A DNA stretch of 64,000 nucleotides, from NCBI RefSeq assembly GCF_001886855.1, contig NZ_CP013197.1, positions 1,054,001 to 1,118,000 of the forward strand, written 5' to 3'. The position numbers were made by a program, and so were the translations under genes. Each line of letters opens with the position of its first letter. The stretch's first letter is position 1. The notes beneath the pieces are model-generated. The model saw only the letters and a program-made list of their open reading frames with translations, had not been told where the DNA came from and did not search any database. Origin of the DNA: Spiroplasma citri. Lineage in GTDB: Bacteria; Bacillota_I; Bacilli_A; Mycoplasmatales; Mycoplasmataceae. Shown here one piece after another: positions 22,436 through 37,400 of this stretch.

Positions 22436-25400
22436 AATTATTTTCCTTTCTTCAAAAACAATTTAATTTCTTTAATCTGCAAAAAATTGAATTGTTTCAG
22501 CTTCTGAACTATAAAATGGATAGGGTGCACCATATTGTTGTGAAATATTTAAATCATATTGCACATAAAACTTAATTTGACCCAATGCTTCTTTTAGCAA
22601 CCCAACGACTGTTAAGCGAACAAAATCAGTTTGATTTTTAGCTATAGTTCTCTTAATAATAAACTGACCATTTTTCATTTGCAATTTAAAATCAGCAGTT
22701 TTAAAAGGGATATTTGATAAATTAAATCCATCTTGATTACCCGCAATATAAGTTTTAATCATTAATTTAGTAAACTTAAACTTTGGATATTTATTCACAA
22801 AACTATCTCAAGTATTTGCATGTTCCGAATAGTTAAAATCAATTGGCTGGTGATTATTTACAACACCGTAATCAGTTGTTCGAACAGGAAATTCCTTCTT
22901 TCCACTCATACCGCTAATGTTATACTCTACAACATTATTATTTTTTGCTAGTTCAACAAGTCGTGCTGTTGAAATAGAAGTAAATGTTGTAGCAGGTATT
23001 AATGAAGTTACTGCCATACTAGCTGATGATACTAAAAATAAATTTTTCATTCTTAAAAACTCCTTTTAATATATTTAATTAATATTGTTGATAATTGATA
23101 CACGATTAATACATGTTTGATATAAAAAATAGGCAAATCCTATGTGATAATGATATCACATTTTTCTTCCAAAAAATAAAAAATATTAGAAATTTAACCA
23201 AAAAAAAGACTTAAAAAGTGAATTATAAAAAATGACTAAAGGCTTAGGTTCCTGTATTCAACAGACTTAGACCTTTTGATTGTGGTCTAAAATTATTATA
23301 AAAATAAATATACTTAGGTAAATTACTTATAATTCATTTTGTAGTTCTCTTTTTTCTTGAAATTTAATTTAAAAATTCACTTTTCATTGTACCAAATCAT
23401 GATTCAGTATGTGCATTATCATATGGATTACCTCGTTTATACATTAATATTTTAATTCCTAAATAATTGCAAAGTCTTTGATAATTTTGATTTGTGTAAT
23501 GAAATCCTTGATCAGATTGTAAAATTCATGTTTTAGGTTTACCAGCTTTTATTCAAGCATTAATAATATTTTTTAAAACAAAATTAGTACCTAAATTATT
23601 ACTAATTTGATAGTCCAAAATTTGGTTATTATGAAAATCTTTGACAATTGATAAATAATAAGTTTTTTTATTAGTTAGCAAATATGTAATATCGGTTCCT
23701 AGTTTTTGATTAAGTTCAGTAGCCCTAAAGTTTTGACTCAATAAATTTTCATATCGAAAAGGCCCAGATGAAAGTTTATATTTGAATTTTTTAATTCTTT
23801 GAACAGATTTTAGATTCAAATATTTCATATATCTATATAACATATGAGCTTTTAAAGATAAATTATAGATTTTATTAATTATTAAAGTTAGCATTTTATA
23901 ACCATAAATTTTATTAAATTTCAAAAATGATGTTTTAATTAATTTAGCTAATTTTGAATCTCACTTATTAAATTTTTGCATACCATTGTTAAATCACTTA
24001 TAATATCCTGATTTAGAAATATTTAAAATATGAGTTAAATATTTAATCGTGTATTTTTTCTTCAAGGACCAAACCGCTCAAAATTTCATTTTCTTCGATT
24101 TGGTTAAATACTTTTTTATATCTTGTATCATTTCTATATATTTAATTAGTTCCTCTTTACTCATACTATTAAAATCAATAGTTTTAGGTCGCCCTAGTCT
24201 GCGAATCCCCTTTGACTAAGGACCCTTTCCAGGAGTTAAATTATCTTCATTTGTGATTTTAATTCATCTGCTTAAAGTTTCCTTTGCAATAGTAAATTTT
24301 TTTATTGTATTCATATACCCATTTTTATGATAATATTTAATAATTTTTATTTTTTCTTCTTTTGTGTATCATTTTCCCATAATAAAAGAACATCTCCTAA
24401 TAAAATATTACACTCTTTTTAAGAGTTGGGGCGTTTACTTTATAGATGTTCAAAGTCCTCTTAAATATTACTTATTTTAGCGCTGCAAGAGCAACATTTA
24501 AAGCTTCATGTAATTGTGTCGCTGATTTTTCAAATTGAACTTGCTCTTCTTTTGCTAATTTTCATTCAATAATTTCTTCAATTCCATTCGCCCCAATAAC
24601 GGCTGGCACACCAATGTATGTTCCCTTAACATTATATTCGCCTTCACATTTTGCACCAACTAAGAACGTTGATCTTTCATCATTTAAAATTGCTTTTGCA
24701 ATTGATGATAAACATACCCCAATTCCATAAAAAGTTGCTTTCTTTAAATCAATGATTGTATAAGCCATTTTCATCATTTGTTGGTGCATATCTTCTAAAT
24801 CTTTTTCTGTTAATTTTCCTTCTGCAACAAAATCAGCAATTGATTTTTGCATAATTGAAGCTTTTGATCAAGCAGAAACTGATGAATCGCCATGTTCACC
24901 CAAAACATAGGCATTAACACTAGCTGGAGCAATATTTAATTTATTACCAACTAAGCGTCTTAAACGTGCTGAATCTAAAGTTGTTCCTGAAGAAATAACT
25001 TTATTTTTTGCATAACCAGTTACTTTTTGATAAACTGATGCCAAAACATCGACCGGATTTGAAGCAATTAGAGTAACACCTTTAAAACCTGACGCTTTAA
25101 TTTTTAAAGCAATATCTTGCATAATTCTTGCATTATCAGCAACCATATCTAAACGTGTTTCACCATCTCGTTGTGGTCTCCCAGCTGTAATAACAATTAA
25201 ATCAGCATCTTTACATTCACTATAATCACCAGCTTTAATTGTACTAAAACGATTTTCTAAAACAGCAACAGCATCTGATAAATCAATAGCGTTCCCTTCT
25301 GCTGCTTGTCGAAAGGCATCAATTAACACATAATGTTGTGCAATCCCTCTATTCATCGCTGAATATAAAAAGCTGTTTCCAACCATTCCACATCCAACTA

Positions 25401-28400
25401 AAACTACTTTTCTCGTTGAATTTTCCATATTTTTTCTCCTTTTAAAAATCTCTTATTTTATTATAGCAAAAAATAAAAAAATTTTTTTTAAAAGACTCAA
25501 AATATATGGGTTTTTTACAATTTTAATTGTAAAAAATGATAAGTTTATTATCAAAATTATATTTTTTAATAAAATAGTAACAAAGTTTTGCTACTACGTA
25601 ATTTTACAAGGTACGATAACCTCAAATCAAGTCTTTTTTTTATTTTTTCATAATTTCTATTAAAAATAATTAGTCCTGCTAAAATATTTAATTCAGTTAA
25701 GCTTATATTACTTTGAATTTTATTTATTTTTATGATATTTTTACCTATAGTTAAATCATTGAAACTAAATTTATGGCAATTATTTTCAAAATAATATTTT
25801 ATAAAAAGTGCTAAATTATATAAAAAATCTTCTTCGTTTTTTCCTTCTCAATAGATTAAATAATTATAAAGATCATCATAAATTTCAGAAAAATCTATTA
25901 ATAATTTGTTATTAAAAAAGTATTTAATATCCTTAATATCTTCAATTTCAAGATAAGAAATTATTGAAATTAAAATTATTTTATTACTTATTTGCTTAAT
26001 TTTTGACAATATTTTCTTAGACTCACAATAATTTAATCCTATTAAAGGTTCTTCAAAAATACATAATATATTTTTATCATCCATTTTTGAAAAATATTCT
26101 AAAAATATTAGATATATTTTTTTTATTTTAATTTCATCAACAATCTCAATTATTTCATTTTCAATATCAAAAATATTGAAAATAATTTGCTCTAATAAAT
26201 AATTAAATAAATTATCTTGATAGTAATAATCAATATTAATATCTTCTGTTTTTAATTTAGATTTAATTAAATCTAAAACTTGAAATTCTTGTAAATCTAA
26301 GTTATTTAATAGACCCCCTACTGTTTGTAAAACTTCATTATTGAAAAATTCTTTTTCTAAAATAATTTTTAACAAATTTCGAAATATTCCTTTTGTTGAT
26401 GTAAAGAAATCTTTTTTAAAATCAATAAAATTTGGAAAAAAAAGTATTTTTCAATTTGTTTTATCATAAAAAATATCTTTTTCTTGATAAGTTATCTTAT
26501 AATAATCATTTTCGTTTTTACCACTTATTAATAATTCATAGCAATTTTTTAATATGTTTAAAATAATTAGAATTATCAAAAACAAAAATATTTGTATTAT
26601 TATTTACAAACTTAAAATTAATCTTATTTTTTATTTCAATTTTCATTTAAATTTTATAATTCTAAAATTCTTTTTGTTGTAATAATATTTTATATAAACT
26701 TGATATCGTTAACATTAACGGATGACTAAACAAAACTGCCATTCTACCAAATAATCAAATCAACTATAGTCCAAATTATAAAACTCAATAGTATTTTTAG
26801 AATCAACTAATAAGTTTCTAACATTTTCAACTCTTAATAATTTATTGATATTAAAATTTTGTTGTAATCTTTTATCAGTTCAAATTCCTCATTCCTTACC
26901 ATTAAATGTTAAAGCATTCTTAATTAAAAATTCTTCACCAAAATTTAAACAAAAATTATTGAACATTTTTTCTTTTAATTCATTAATAGTTTTTGAGTTG
27001 GGATAAGCAAATTCTTTCAAATAATCTAAATTAATTAAATGAATACCATATTGTCAAAATTCAATTAAACCAGCATGTAAATCATTAAAAACTACTTTAT
27101 TACATAATTCTTGATCTAAAACATTTAAACCTAGCGAAGCACCGCCACAAAATAAATCTATAAATTTATCAATTTTACCCGGTAATAATGCTTTAATTTT
27201 ATCAAAATGTTTAGCTTTTCCACCAGGTCAAGATAATGGACTAATAAATTTCATAAATTATTTAGTAATTTTACTTTCTAACTGTTCTGCAATATGTTGA
27301 TAAAAACTCATTTCTTTTCGAATAATATTAACGGATTCATGATGAATTTCATATTCATTCAATTAAATTAAAGTAGCTTGCATAGTTTTAATTTTCATTT
27401 TAATTACATCTAATAATTCTTGTATAATTATTGTCTCCTTACTGTAATAAACATTGTTATAAGAAATGTAACTTAATATTGTTAAATAAACATTGGTAAT
27501 AACAATGTTAAAATATATAAAATCAAAAATTAAGGCACACTGAAAATAACTAATTAGTTTTAACTAATAGCTATTAAAATATAAAATTATATGTTTATAG
27601 TTAAGTTGATATTTTTACACTATATACTGCCTACAAGTTTTTAAAAGAAAGTAGGTGTATTTATAAAAAATATTATAAAAATTTTTGGTTCAAAGCTGTT
27701 ATTATTATGACCTTTAATAGAAATACTCTTATTTCTATTAAATCCTACTAAAAAATATTTTTCATAATAGACTCAATATTATGAACAATAAACAATATAA
27801 ATGTATCCACTATTGGAGGTATAGTCATATTTATTTCCACAACAGGATTTTTCATCTTGTTAACATTATCAATAATAACCAAAATAATTAAATTTATTTA
27901 AAAATAAATTTGTAGACAGTGTATAGTGCAAAAATAAACAACAAAATTATTTATTCAATTCACATAAAAGCTAGTGTGCCATAGCTAAAATATATGATCA
28001 GTTATATTAAATATTAAAATCCTTTAACCATAACACGGAAAAAGTTTAATATTTTAATAATTACTCAAATTCCAAATGGAATTAAAATAATTCAAGCATC
28101 ACCTAAAAATGTCATTAATTGTGGTAACACAGCATAAACAGCATCTTTAACTTTCATCATTGCTTGTCCTAAACCACTTCAAATAGAATCCATTCCACCT
28201 GAAATAGTAGAAGTATCTGCAGCTAGAAAATTAACAGCTGTTGTTAAATACATACCTAACATTATTCTTTATCCTCCTTATTTTTAATTTCTTTTTTATC
28301 TTTTTTCTTTCCTTGAATTTGACGGATTTTTTGATAAATCGACAAACCAATTCAAGCAAGAATTCCTAAAATAATAACAATACTAAATATTCATGTTAAC

Positions 28401-31400
28401 CATACTGGCATAATTTAATTCCTCCTAGAAATTTAGCTTGCGCGACACGCTTCGCGTGTTCGCTACGCTCAAAATAAACAATATTAAATAAATTACCGCT
28501 AATAAATTACGCAGATAATTTATTCATTTTCTTTTACATTATTAATTACTATCTTATTAACAGTATTAATAACATTATCTTTTCCATACTTGGTTACTAA
28601 GGACCGCAAAATAAAATAATGTTTTCTTTCCATTAAAAAATCAACTCAGAAGGGAGTTGATTTGTTGCACTTCATATTACAGTTTACATTTTTTTATTAA
28701 AAAAACAAGATTAAATTATCTTTTTTCTCAAATTGGATGAACTTCGTGAACTTTCATCATTGCTGTCTTAATAATTTTATCACTTTTAATATTCATTGGT
28801 TTTTGAAACTCTTTTTTATTGTCTGTTTTGGTAACCCCTTGGATTACTGCTTTTCAATCATTTAATGTTCCTCGCCGAGCTTTTGCATTTTTTCAATGTA
28901 TTGCTAAGCAATTATTAACTTCTAATTTACCACCTTTCTCTAGTGGTATTAATGGTTCAATAACTCATCCAAATTTTGTTTCTTGATTTAATTCTCCCAT
29001 TTTAATAAAAGCTCCTGCAATATCACGACGATAAAGTAAATTATTACGACCACCACCACGAGCAGTATTATCTCAAATTGCACGAATTTCTGGCTCTGAT
29101 AATTTTGAAAGATATTGTTTTTTCATAAGTAATCCCCTTTTTAAATTAGTATTTTTTAACTAACAGAAGTAGTTATACACTATTTTATGTGATTTTCAAT
29201 CTCTTAAGCAGCCAGAACGTTATCCTTCTTGTTAAAATTTGATATTTTATTAGTTTCAATTTTATTAAACCCAAGTTTTTTAAAAAATTTATTAATGCTT
29301 TTTTTAATTGATTTATAAGTTTTTTTAATGCTCTTTTAATTTCTGCAGTAATTTCCATTTTGTTTTTCTTTCTTATTCAATTAAGGCAATTTATTTTAAA
29401 ACATAATATTTATTTTTTAAAATTATATACAGCTTTTATTCTATAACATTTATTTTAAATTAGCAATAGAATTTAAATTTATCATATTAGTGAATAATTT
29501 AAGTTATTGTTTTATATAAAACAATAATAAAAAACAACTTATAGAGAAGTTGTTTTATTATTTTTACTTTTTGCAAAAATTAAGCAAGTTTAAATTCTAT
29601 TAAAAGTAAAATTAGATTTATCAAATTTTTGCTTTTTTTGCTTTCATTTTTTATTACCTTGAGTATTAAATTTCTTTTTTGCATTTTGGTTCTTTTTATT
29701 ATCTAAATATGAATCCTCATATTTAAAACTATTGTTTTTTTTGTTAAAAGCTGATTTTTTATGATTAGTGCTAAAATTTTTTCTTTCTTGAGGTTTTTGT
29801 TTTAAATCATATGTTGTAATATCTAATAACTCAATCTTTTTCTTTTGATATGCACCTAAATGCTGAATTTCTCTTAAATCATTACGATTTGAAACAATTG
29901 ATATCGCTACACCAGTAGCACCAGCACGTGCTGTTCTACCAATTCGATGAATATAACTTTCTCGTTCTGTTGGAATATCATAATTAATAACATAATCAAT
30001 ATTATCAATATCAATTCCTCGTGCTGCAACATCAGTGGCAACCATAACTCGTACTTTACCATCACGAAATAAACGCATTGCCTGTCCTCGTTCATAACGA
30101 CTTTTATCACCATTAATGATGCAACAAGGAATACCATTATTTGTTAACATTTCAGCAATTTTATTAGTAAAAACTTTTGTATTTGAAAATATAATGCTTC
30201 GTTTTGGTTGCAAATGTTTATATAATGCTATTAAAACATCTTCCTTATGATAAGATATTGCGTTAACATAATGCTGGCTAATATTATTTTGTTCAATAAC
30301 ATTTTTTGTAACAACAATTTCAACGGGATTAGTTTGATAGTTATTAGCAATTTCTAATACTTGTTTTGGCATTGTTGCGGAAAATAATAATGTTTGATAT
30401 TTATTAGGAGCATTTTGAAATACTTTATCAAGGTCAGTTTTAAATCCCATTTTTAACATTTCATCAGCTTCATCTAAAACAATTGTTTTAATTTTATCTA
30501 ATCGCAATGTTTTACGATTAATATGATCAGCAATTCGCCCCGGAGTTCCCACAATAATATTGCTTTTTCGTAAAGCATAAATTTGACGTTGAATATGTGA
30601 ACCACCACAAATTAAGGTTGCATTTACTCCTTCTAAATAAGTTGCAAATTTTCGAACCTGTTCAATTATTTGACTTGCTAATTCATGGGTTGGACATAAA
30701 ATAATCGCTTGTGGTTGTTTTAAGTGTGTATTTAAGTTTTGCAAAATTGGCACAATAAAAGCTACGGTTTTACCAGTACCCGTATGACTTTTACCAATAA
30801 TATCTTGACTATTAAGAGCAACTGGGATAGCTTTTTCTTGGATTTCAGTTAGGTTAGTATAACCCATTTTAGCAATCATTCGCTGTAATGCTGGGTATAA
30901 ATTTAATGTATTAAAATTCATTTAGTCTCCTTTAAAATTTAGTATAAATAGTTTAGTTGTTTTTTTAACATTACAGCTGTTGAATTTACATATTAATATT
31001 ATTTTAGATAACAGAATAAATTAAAGTTTAACAACTTACTAAGTATACCTTAAAAAAATAAGAAAATAAAGGATTTTTCTTAGAAATTAGAATGAATTCT
31101 ATTAAAAATAAATAAAAAAAGCAATAAAATGAATTAGTCAAGAAAAGTAGACTAATGAAAATGACTAAAGGTTTAGGTTCCTGTATTCAACAGGACTTAG
31201 ACCTTTTAATTTTGATTGTGGTCTAAAATTATTATAAAAATAAATATACTTAGGTAAAATACTTATAATTCATTTTGTAGTTCTCTTTTTTCTTGAAATT
31301 TGATTTAAAAATTCACTTTTCATTGTACCAAATCATGATTGTAGAAACCACGCACATTTTGTATTTTTGGTTTTTACAGTTTTGGAAAGTAAATTTTTTT

Positions 31401-34400
31401 AATATTTTTAATTAAGGAGTTGAAATTATGCAAACAAAGCAATATTTTATTTTGCAGTCGCTAATGAAAAAGTATGGTAAAGATAATGTTATTAATACTG
31501 TTAATAAGATTGCAAAAGATATTGAAATTAAAAAGTAAAAGAATAAATTATTCCGCGTAATTTATTAGCGGATAATTTATTCAATAGTGTTTTTAATGGA
31601 GCGAAGCGACAACGAGCGGAGCGAGTTTGCAAATTTCAATTTTTTAGTTTTTAGAGAGGAGATGTAATATGTCAACTTGATTAACGACAATATTTAGTGT
31701 TGTTATTATATTAGGGATTTTTGCTTGAATTGTTTTATCAATTTATCAAAAAATTAAACAAATTCGAGGAAAGAAAAAAGAAAAAAAAGAAATTGAAAGA
31801 AAGGAGAGTAATAAATAATGCTAGGTATGTATTTAACAACAGCGTTTAATTTTTTAACAGCACCTACACCTAAAACTATGACTGAGGATATGACTGGTAT
31901 TTGAACGGGTTTATCTAGTGCATTATGAAAAGTTAAAGAAGGTATAACAAATATTTTACCTGAGATAATGGTTTTTTAGGTGAAGCGTGAATTATATTAA
32001 TTCCATTTGCTATATTTTGTATTATTAAAATCTTAAACTTTTTCCGTGTTATGGTTAAAGGATTTTAATATTTAATATAACTGATCATATATTTTAGCTA
32101 TGGCACACTAGCTTTTATGTGAATTGAATAAATAATTTTGTTGTTTATTTTTACACTATACACTGTTTACAAATTTATTTTTTAATAAACTTTATTATTA
32201 TCGTTATGTTATTGACAGCAAAAAGAAATTTTTATTAGAAACTATTGAATTAATTAAAAATAATAAAGATGGTATTGAAAATCAAGAATTAGAATATAAT
32301 ATTGGTTGTCATGTTGAAGGTGGTGTTTCACATTATATTAAGGCTGTTAAGGGGCGTGCTGCAAAAATATATTGTAAAGAAACATTTAATAATATGTTAA
32401 TTGCTTCAATGTTAAGACTTAATAGCAGAATTAATGAAGTTAAAATTAATAAAAATAAAGAAAAAATTGAATTTAATATTTTTAAATTAAATCAATCTCA
32501 AAATCAATTTTTATCTTTATAAATAAAAAACTTTTTAAAATTAGTAATAACTTTAAAAAGTACTTTTTAGTGTGTCAAAATTCATAATTTTTAAAAAAGT
32601 TGAATTTTTTATAAATTTTGTTATCATTTATTCATAAGCGAGATATAATTTGTTTCTAATTACTTAATTTTATTAAAAACCTCAAAATAATATATACTAC
32701 CACAATTCCTAATAATATTAATTATCAATATAGTAATGATGTTCGTCAAAATATTTGTGATTTATATTTTGAATATTGTAATAAGCGTGCTGGTGGTGTT
32801 TTATCTTTGTTTTATAATTTAAAAAAAGGAATTCACGGAGAAGAATTAAAAAATAAAGCACCAAAAAATTTGAAAACATTTTTTCGTTGACTTAAAAAAG
32901 ATGAAAGATGATTAAAAATAAAAAATAAAATTAAAGAAATTAAAAAACAACACCCAAGATATGAAGTTAAAGAAATAGGTTTATTACAGATGGATGCTAA
33001 ATATTTTGTACCAAGTAAATTTCCAGTTGATAAAAAGTATTATGTTTATGATTTTATTGATGAAAAAACAAAATTAGCATTAGGATATGTTTATGATAAA
33101 TTAAGTATTAATAATGCTATTGCTGCTATTAAAAAAGCAATTAGTGATTTTAAAATATATTTGGTGTTAAAATAACACGAATTAGAACTGATAACGGTTC
33201 TGAATTTATTAATAATTATCGGAATAATCAAAAAAAATACTATTAAAGAAACTAATTTTACTCAATTTTTAAAAGATAAAAATATTTTTCATCAGACAAC
33301 ACCGGTTCGTTCTCCACAGTCAAATGGTAAGATTGAAAGATTTAATCAAAATTATACTAAATTATTTGTATTTGAAGAAAAAATATTAAATGTAGTTAGT
33401 TTACAGAATAAATTAAATAATTATTATTATTTTTATAATTTTGAAAGAGTACATAAGTCTTTAAATTTTCAGACACTATTTAATTTTTTGAATAGTTTAA
33501 TTAAATAATTGGCATGATAATTATTAAATTTTTGTATTTAAACTAATTTTTAGTTTGTTTAATTTTATATTTTTTATTTATTTTATGATATTTTTTATTA
33601 TAAATAAATATTTTTATTATTTTTGTTATTTTCTTGTAATCTTTAAAGTGTCTGTGGTATAATGCATTTTAAAGATAAATTATAGATTTTATTAATTATT
33701 AAAGTTAACATTTTATAACCATAAATTTTATTAAATTTCAAAAATGATATTTTAATTAATTTAGCTAATTTTGAATCTCACTTATTAAATTTTTGCATAC
33801 CGTTGTTAAATCACTTATAATATCCTTATTTAGAAATATTTAAAATATGAGTTAAATATTTAATCGTGTATTTTTTCTTCAAGGACCAAAACGCTCAAAA
33901 TTTCATTTTCTTCGATTTGGTTAAATACTTTTTTATATCTTGTATCATTTCTATATATTTAATTAGTTCCTCTTTACTCATACTATTAAAATCAATAGTT
34001 TTAGGTCGCCCTAGTCTGCGAATCCCCTTTGACTGAGGACCCTTTCCAGGAATTAAATTATCTTCATTTGTGATTTTAATTCATCTGCTTAAAGTTTCCT
34101 TTGCAATAGTAAATTTTTTTATTGTATTCATATACCCATTTTTATGATAATATTTAATAATTTTTATTTTTTCTTCTTTTGTGTATCATTTTCCCATAAT
34201 AAAAGAACATCTCCTAATAAAATATTACACTCTTTTTAAGAGTTTACTTTATTATAGATGTTCAAAAATTGCTTTTTTTATTTATTTTTTGATAAAACTC
34301 TTAAAATGGTCACCAATTTGTTAAAAAATGAGTTGTTGATGATGCTACACCTTTTGTTGTATTAGCAACTGAATTAGCAAAATTTTTCACTTCATCAGAA

Positions 34401-37400
34401 TGATTATAAGCATAATAGCCAATTGCTCCAACGGCTGCTGTTCCTAGTACTATTCATGCCGATCCTGGTACAATTCCAAATAAAGCACATACTAAACCAT
34501 TAGTAAATTCACCTATCACTTTTCCTAATATTCGTGGTGTTTTTTTTAACCCTTTATAAGCTAAAACTGCTCCTTTTTTAATTCCTATCTTAAGATTTTT
34601 ACTTTCTTCTTTGACAAGGGCTTTAACAGCTTTTCCTGCAGTTTTCATCCCTTGAAAAGTATTTTTACCTATTTTCTCAATATTTTTACCTTGGCCTTTC
34701 ATAATTGTTCTTAAATGTTTACCTTCTTCTTTCAAAAATGTTTCAGCAGTATTACCAATATTTTTTATACTCTGGAATCCACGCTTAATCACTTTTTTTA
34801 CTTTATTAGTTTTTCTTGTAAAAAAGTTTTTAATCCCATTGTTTGATTTTGCTATATCTTTAATACCAGTTTCTGATATTTTTTCAACTTTACTTAGGCC
34901 TGTTTCAATATCTTTAGGAGGGATAATTTTTTTACCAAGACTTTTTTCTATTGCAACATTTTTGTTTACAACAATTTTTCTACCAATTTTTCTACCGAAA
35001 TCTTTAGCATCTTTTTTAACTTCTTTATATGCTTTTTTAGTGAAATTCTTAATTTTTTTAAATATTTTAAAACCAGAATTAGATTTAACCTTAACTGGTT
35101 TATTAGTTAATGTTAACGTTGGTTGAGCTTTTGAATTTAATAACGAGTAAACATTTGATGGTGCTAATTCCTTATTTGATATATCGCCAATAATATCTCT
35201 CATAATAAATTCTTGTTCTACAGTTCGATTTGAATAATTTAAATCAGGAGTTTTCATTAATGTTCCGCTTAAACTACTGCTACTAAGTCCTAATGCCCCA
35301 AAAATAACTATTATTTTTTTCATATTGATTTATCCTTTCTTATATAAAATTATCTTGTACTAAAAATTGTTATATTAAAAAAATAGTCAGTTTTTTAAAT
35401 AATCTGTTGTTGTTGAAATATAATGTTTAACATCATTAACAGCTTTATTTGAAAAAGTTTTAACATCATCTCAATGTGTATAAGTATAATATCCACCATA
35501 TATTGCCAAAGCAATGGCTACCGTTACTCCTATCGTTGTAGCTGCTGTCCCTAATGAACTAGTTAGAAGACCACTTTCAACTGTTTTTCTGTAATGCCAC
35601 CCTCAACTGTTTCTACAATAGTATCTTCGCTATCATCTTCACCCATTATTGCATTAAAAATTTCTTGGAAATCATCCATTAAACCGCTTGATGATTCTTT
35701 AAGTTCTTCTAACAACTTGCTTGAATTAATCAGTGAACTATCCATATTATCAAGTTCATTTTTCATATTATCAACCGTAGTTGGATTTATATTTGTACTA
35801 AATGTATTAATTGCAGGTATTACACTGCCAATAGTTCCTAACGTTCCTAAAATAATTGTTGTGACTTTCATTTGCTTTATATCCTTTCTTAAAAAATTAT
35901 TTTTAAAAGTTTGAAATATTATTTAAGCCCAATAACAAAGGAAGTGATACTTTTTTGTTAGTAAATTTAATTTTATTTCATTACTAATTTATAATTTTAT
36001 TTTGTAATAACTTAGTAATAAAACTAAGATGGTTTTAATACCGCAATTGCTAAAAATTTACTTACCTACTGAATTAGCAACAAAAATGATTAAGAGATAA
36101 TCTAATTACACAAATGTTAAAAACTTAAATGACTTTCTTTTAATTCATGTTAAAACTATTTGTTCTAACATTTAAATTAACTTTTAATAATTTTTAAAAT
36201 ATCATATGTTCTTAATTAACATTTTATTAGTGCTAACTAATTATTATATTATTTTGTTTACTTAAAAATTCTTTTTCATAGTTTTGGAAAAATAGATAAT
36301 ATAAAAGATATTACTAACTAGTAATAATTAATAGATTTAAAAAATATTTTTTTCATAGTTTTATCTTCTTTTTTAAATATTTAAAAATAATATTTTTTTA
36401 AATCAGAAAGTAAAATTATATGTTATATTCAGAATAAGAAAATTTGAAAATACCAAATAATAAACTTCTAACTATCGTTAAACTTTTAGTTAATTACCTG
36501 ATTCTTTTAACTATATTATTTAATAAACAAAATTTATAATATTATTTTGATAATTGATATACCCATCTTTTTGATAAAATTTTGGTAAAATAAATTTTTA
36601 TAACAATACAACTGCTTAGTCTATTTATAACTTTTTTTAAGAAAAAAAACAAGAACATTTTTAAAAAAAACATAATGTAATAAAAACTACAATTGCAATA
36701 ATTCATATTTATTACAAATAAAAAAACAATAAAGTAAACTTTATTGTTCTTAACTTATCATAATTAATATCTTATGATGGTGGGTAAACATAGTCTTCTG
36801 GTTTAAACGAAATTCGATATTTATCAATTGGCCAAGGTGTATAATAAATATTGTTTGTTGTTTGGTTAACACCAAAACGGAATTTAAGTTCATCATATCA
36901 CCCATAATGTCAAGTAAATGCACGGTCTTTACCAATGTCAACATTAAATTTGTTATGTGCTGTCACTCAGAACTTCCCAATATCAGGTAAAATTTTGATT
37001 TCAGGTTGTTCCTTAAATTCTCTTAAATAATTGATTCAAATTGTTTGAAGCGATAAAGCAGAATTTTTTGCAAATTGGTTATTTAATTTTTCTAATTTTT
37101 TAATTGGTAAGAAAATAACACCTCCGGTATGAACACGAATATCTCACATAATTTGAAAATATTTATAAAATGCAGCAATAATTCGTCCAAAGTTTTCAAT
37201 CTTTTTAATCATCCCTGCTCGTGTTATTCCGACATTAATATAAATTGGTTTATTGTCATTTAATGCAATACCTGATAAAGGCATTCCCGCTACTAAAATT
37301 TTTGATAAATTAACTTTAAACTGTCCTAATTGTAATTTTTCACCCGTAGAAGCAGTTAAAATATTTAATTTTTCACCATAAAATTCTAAGAAATTTTCGG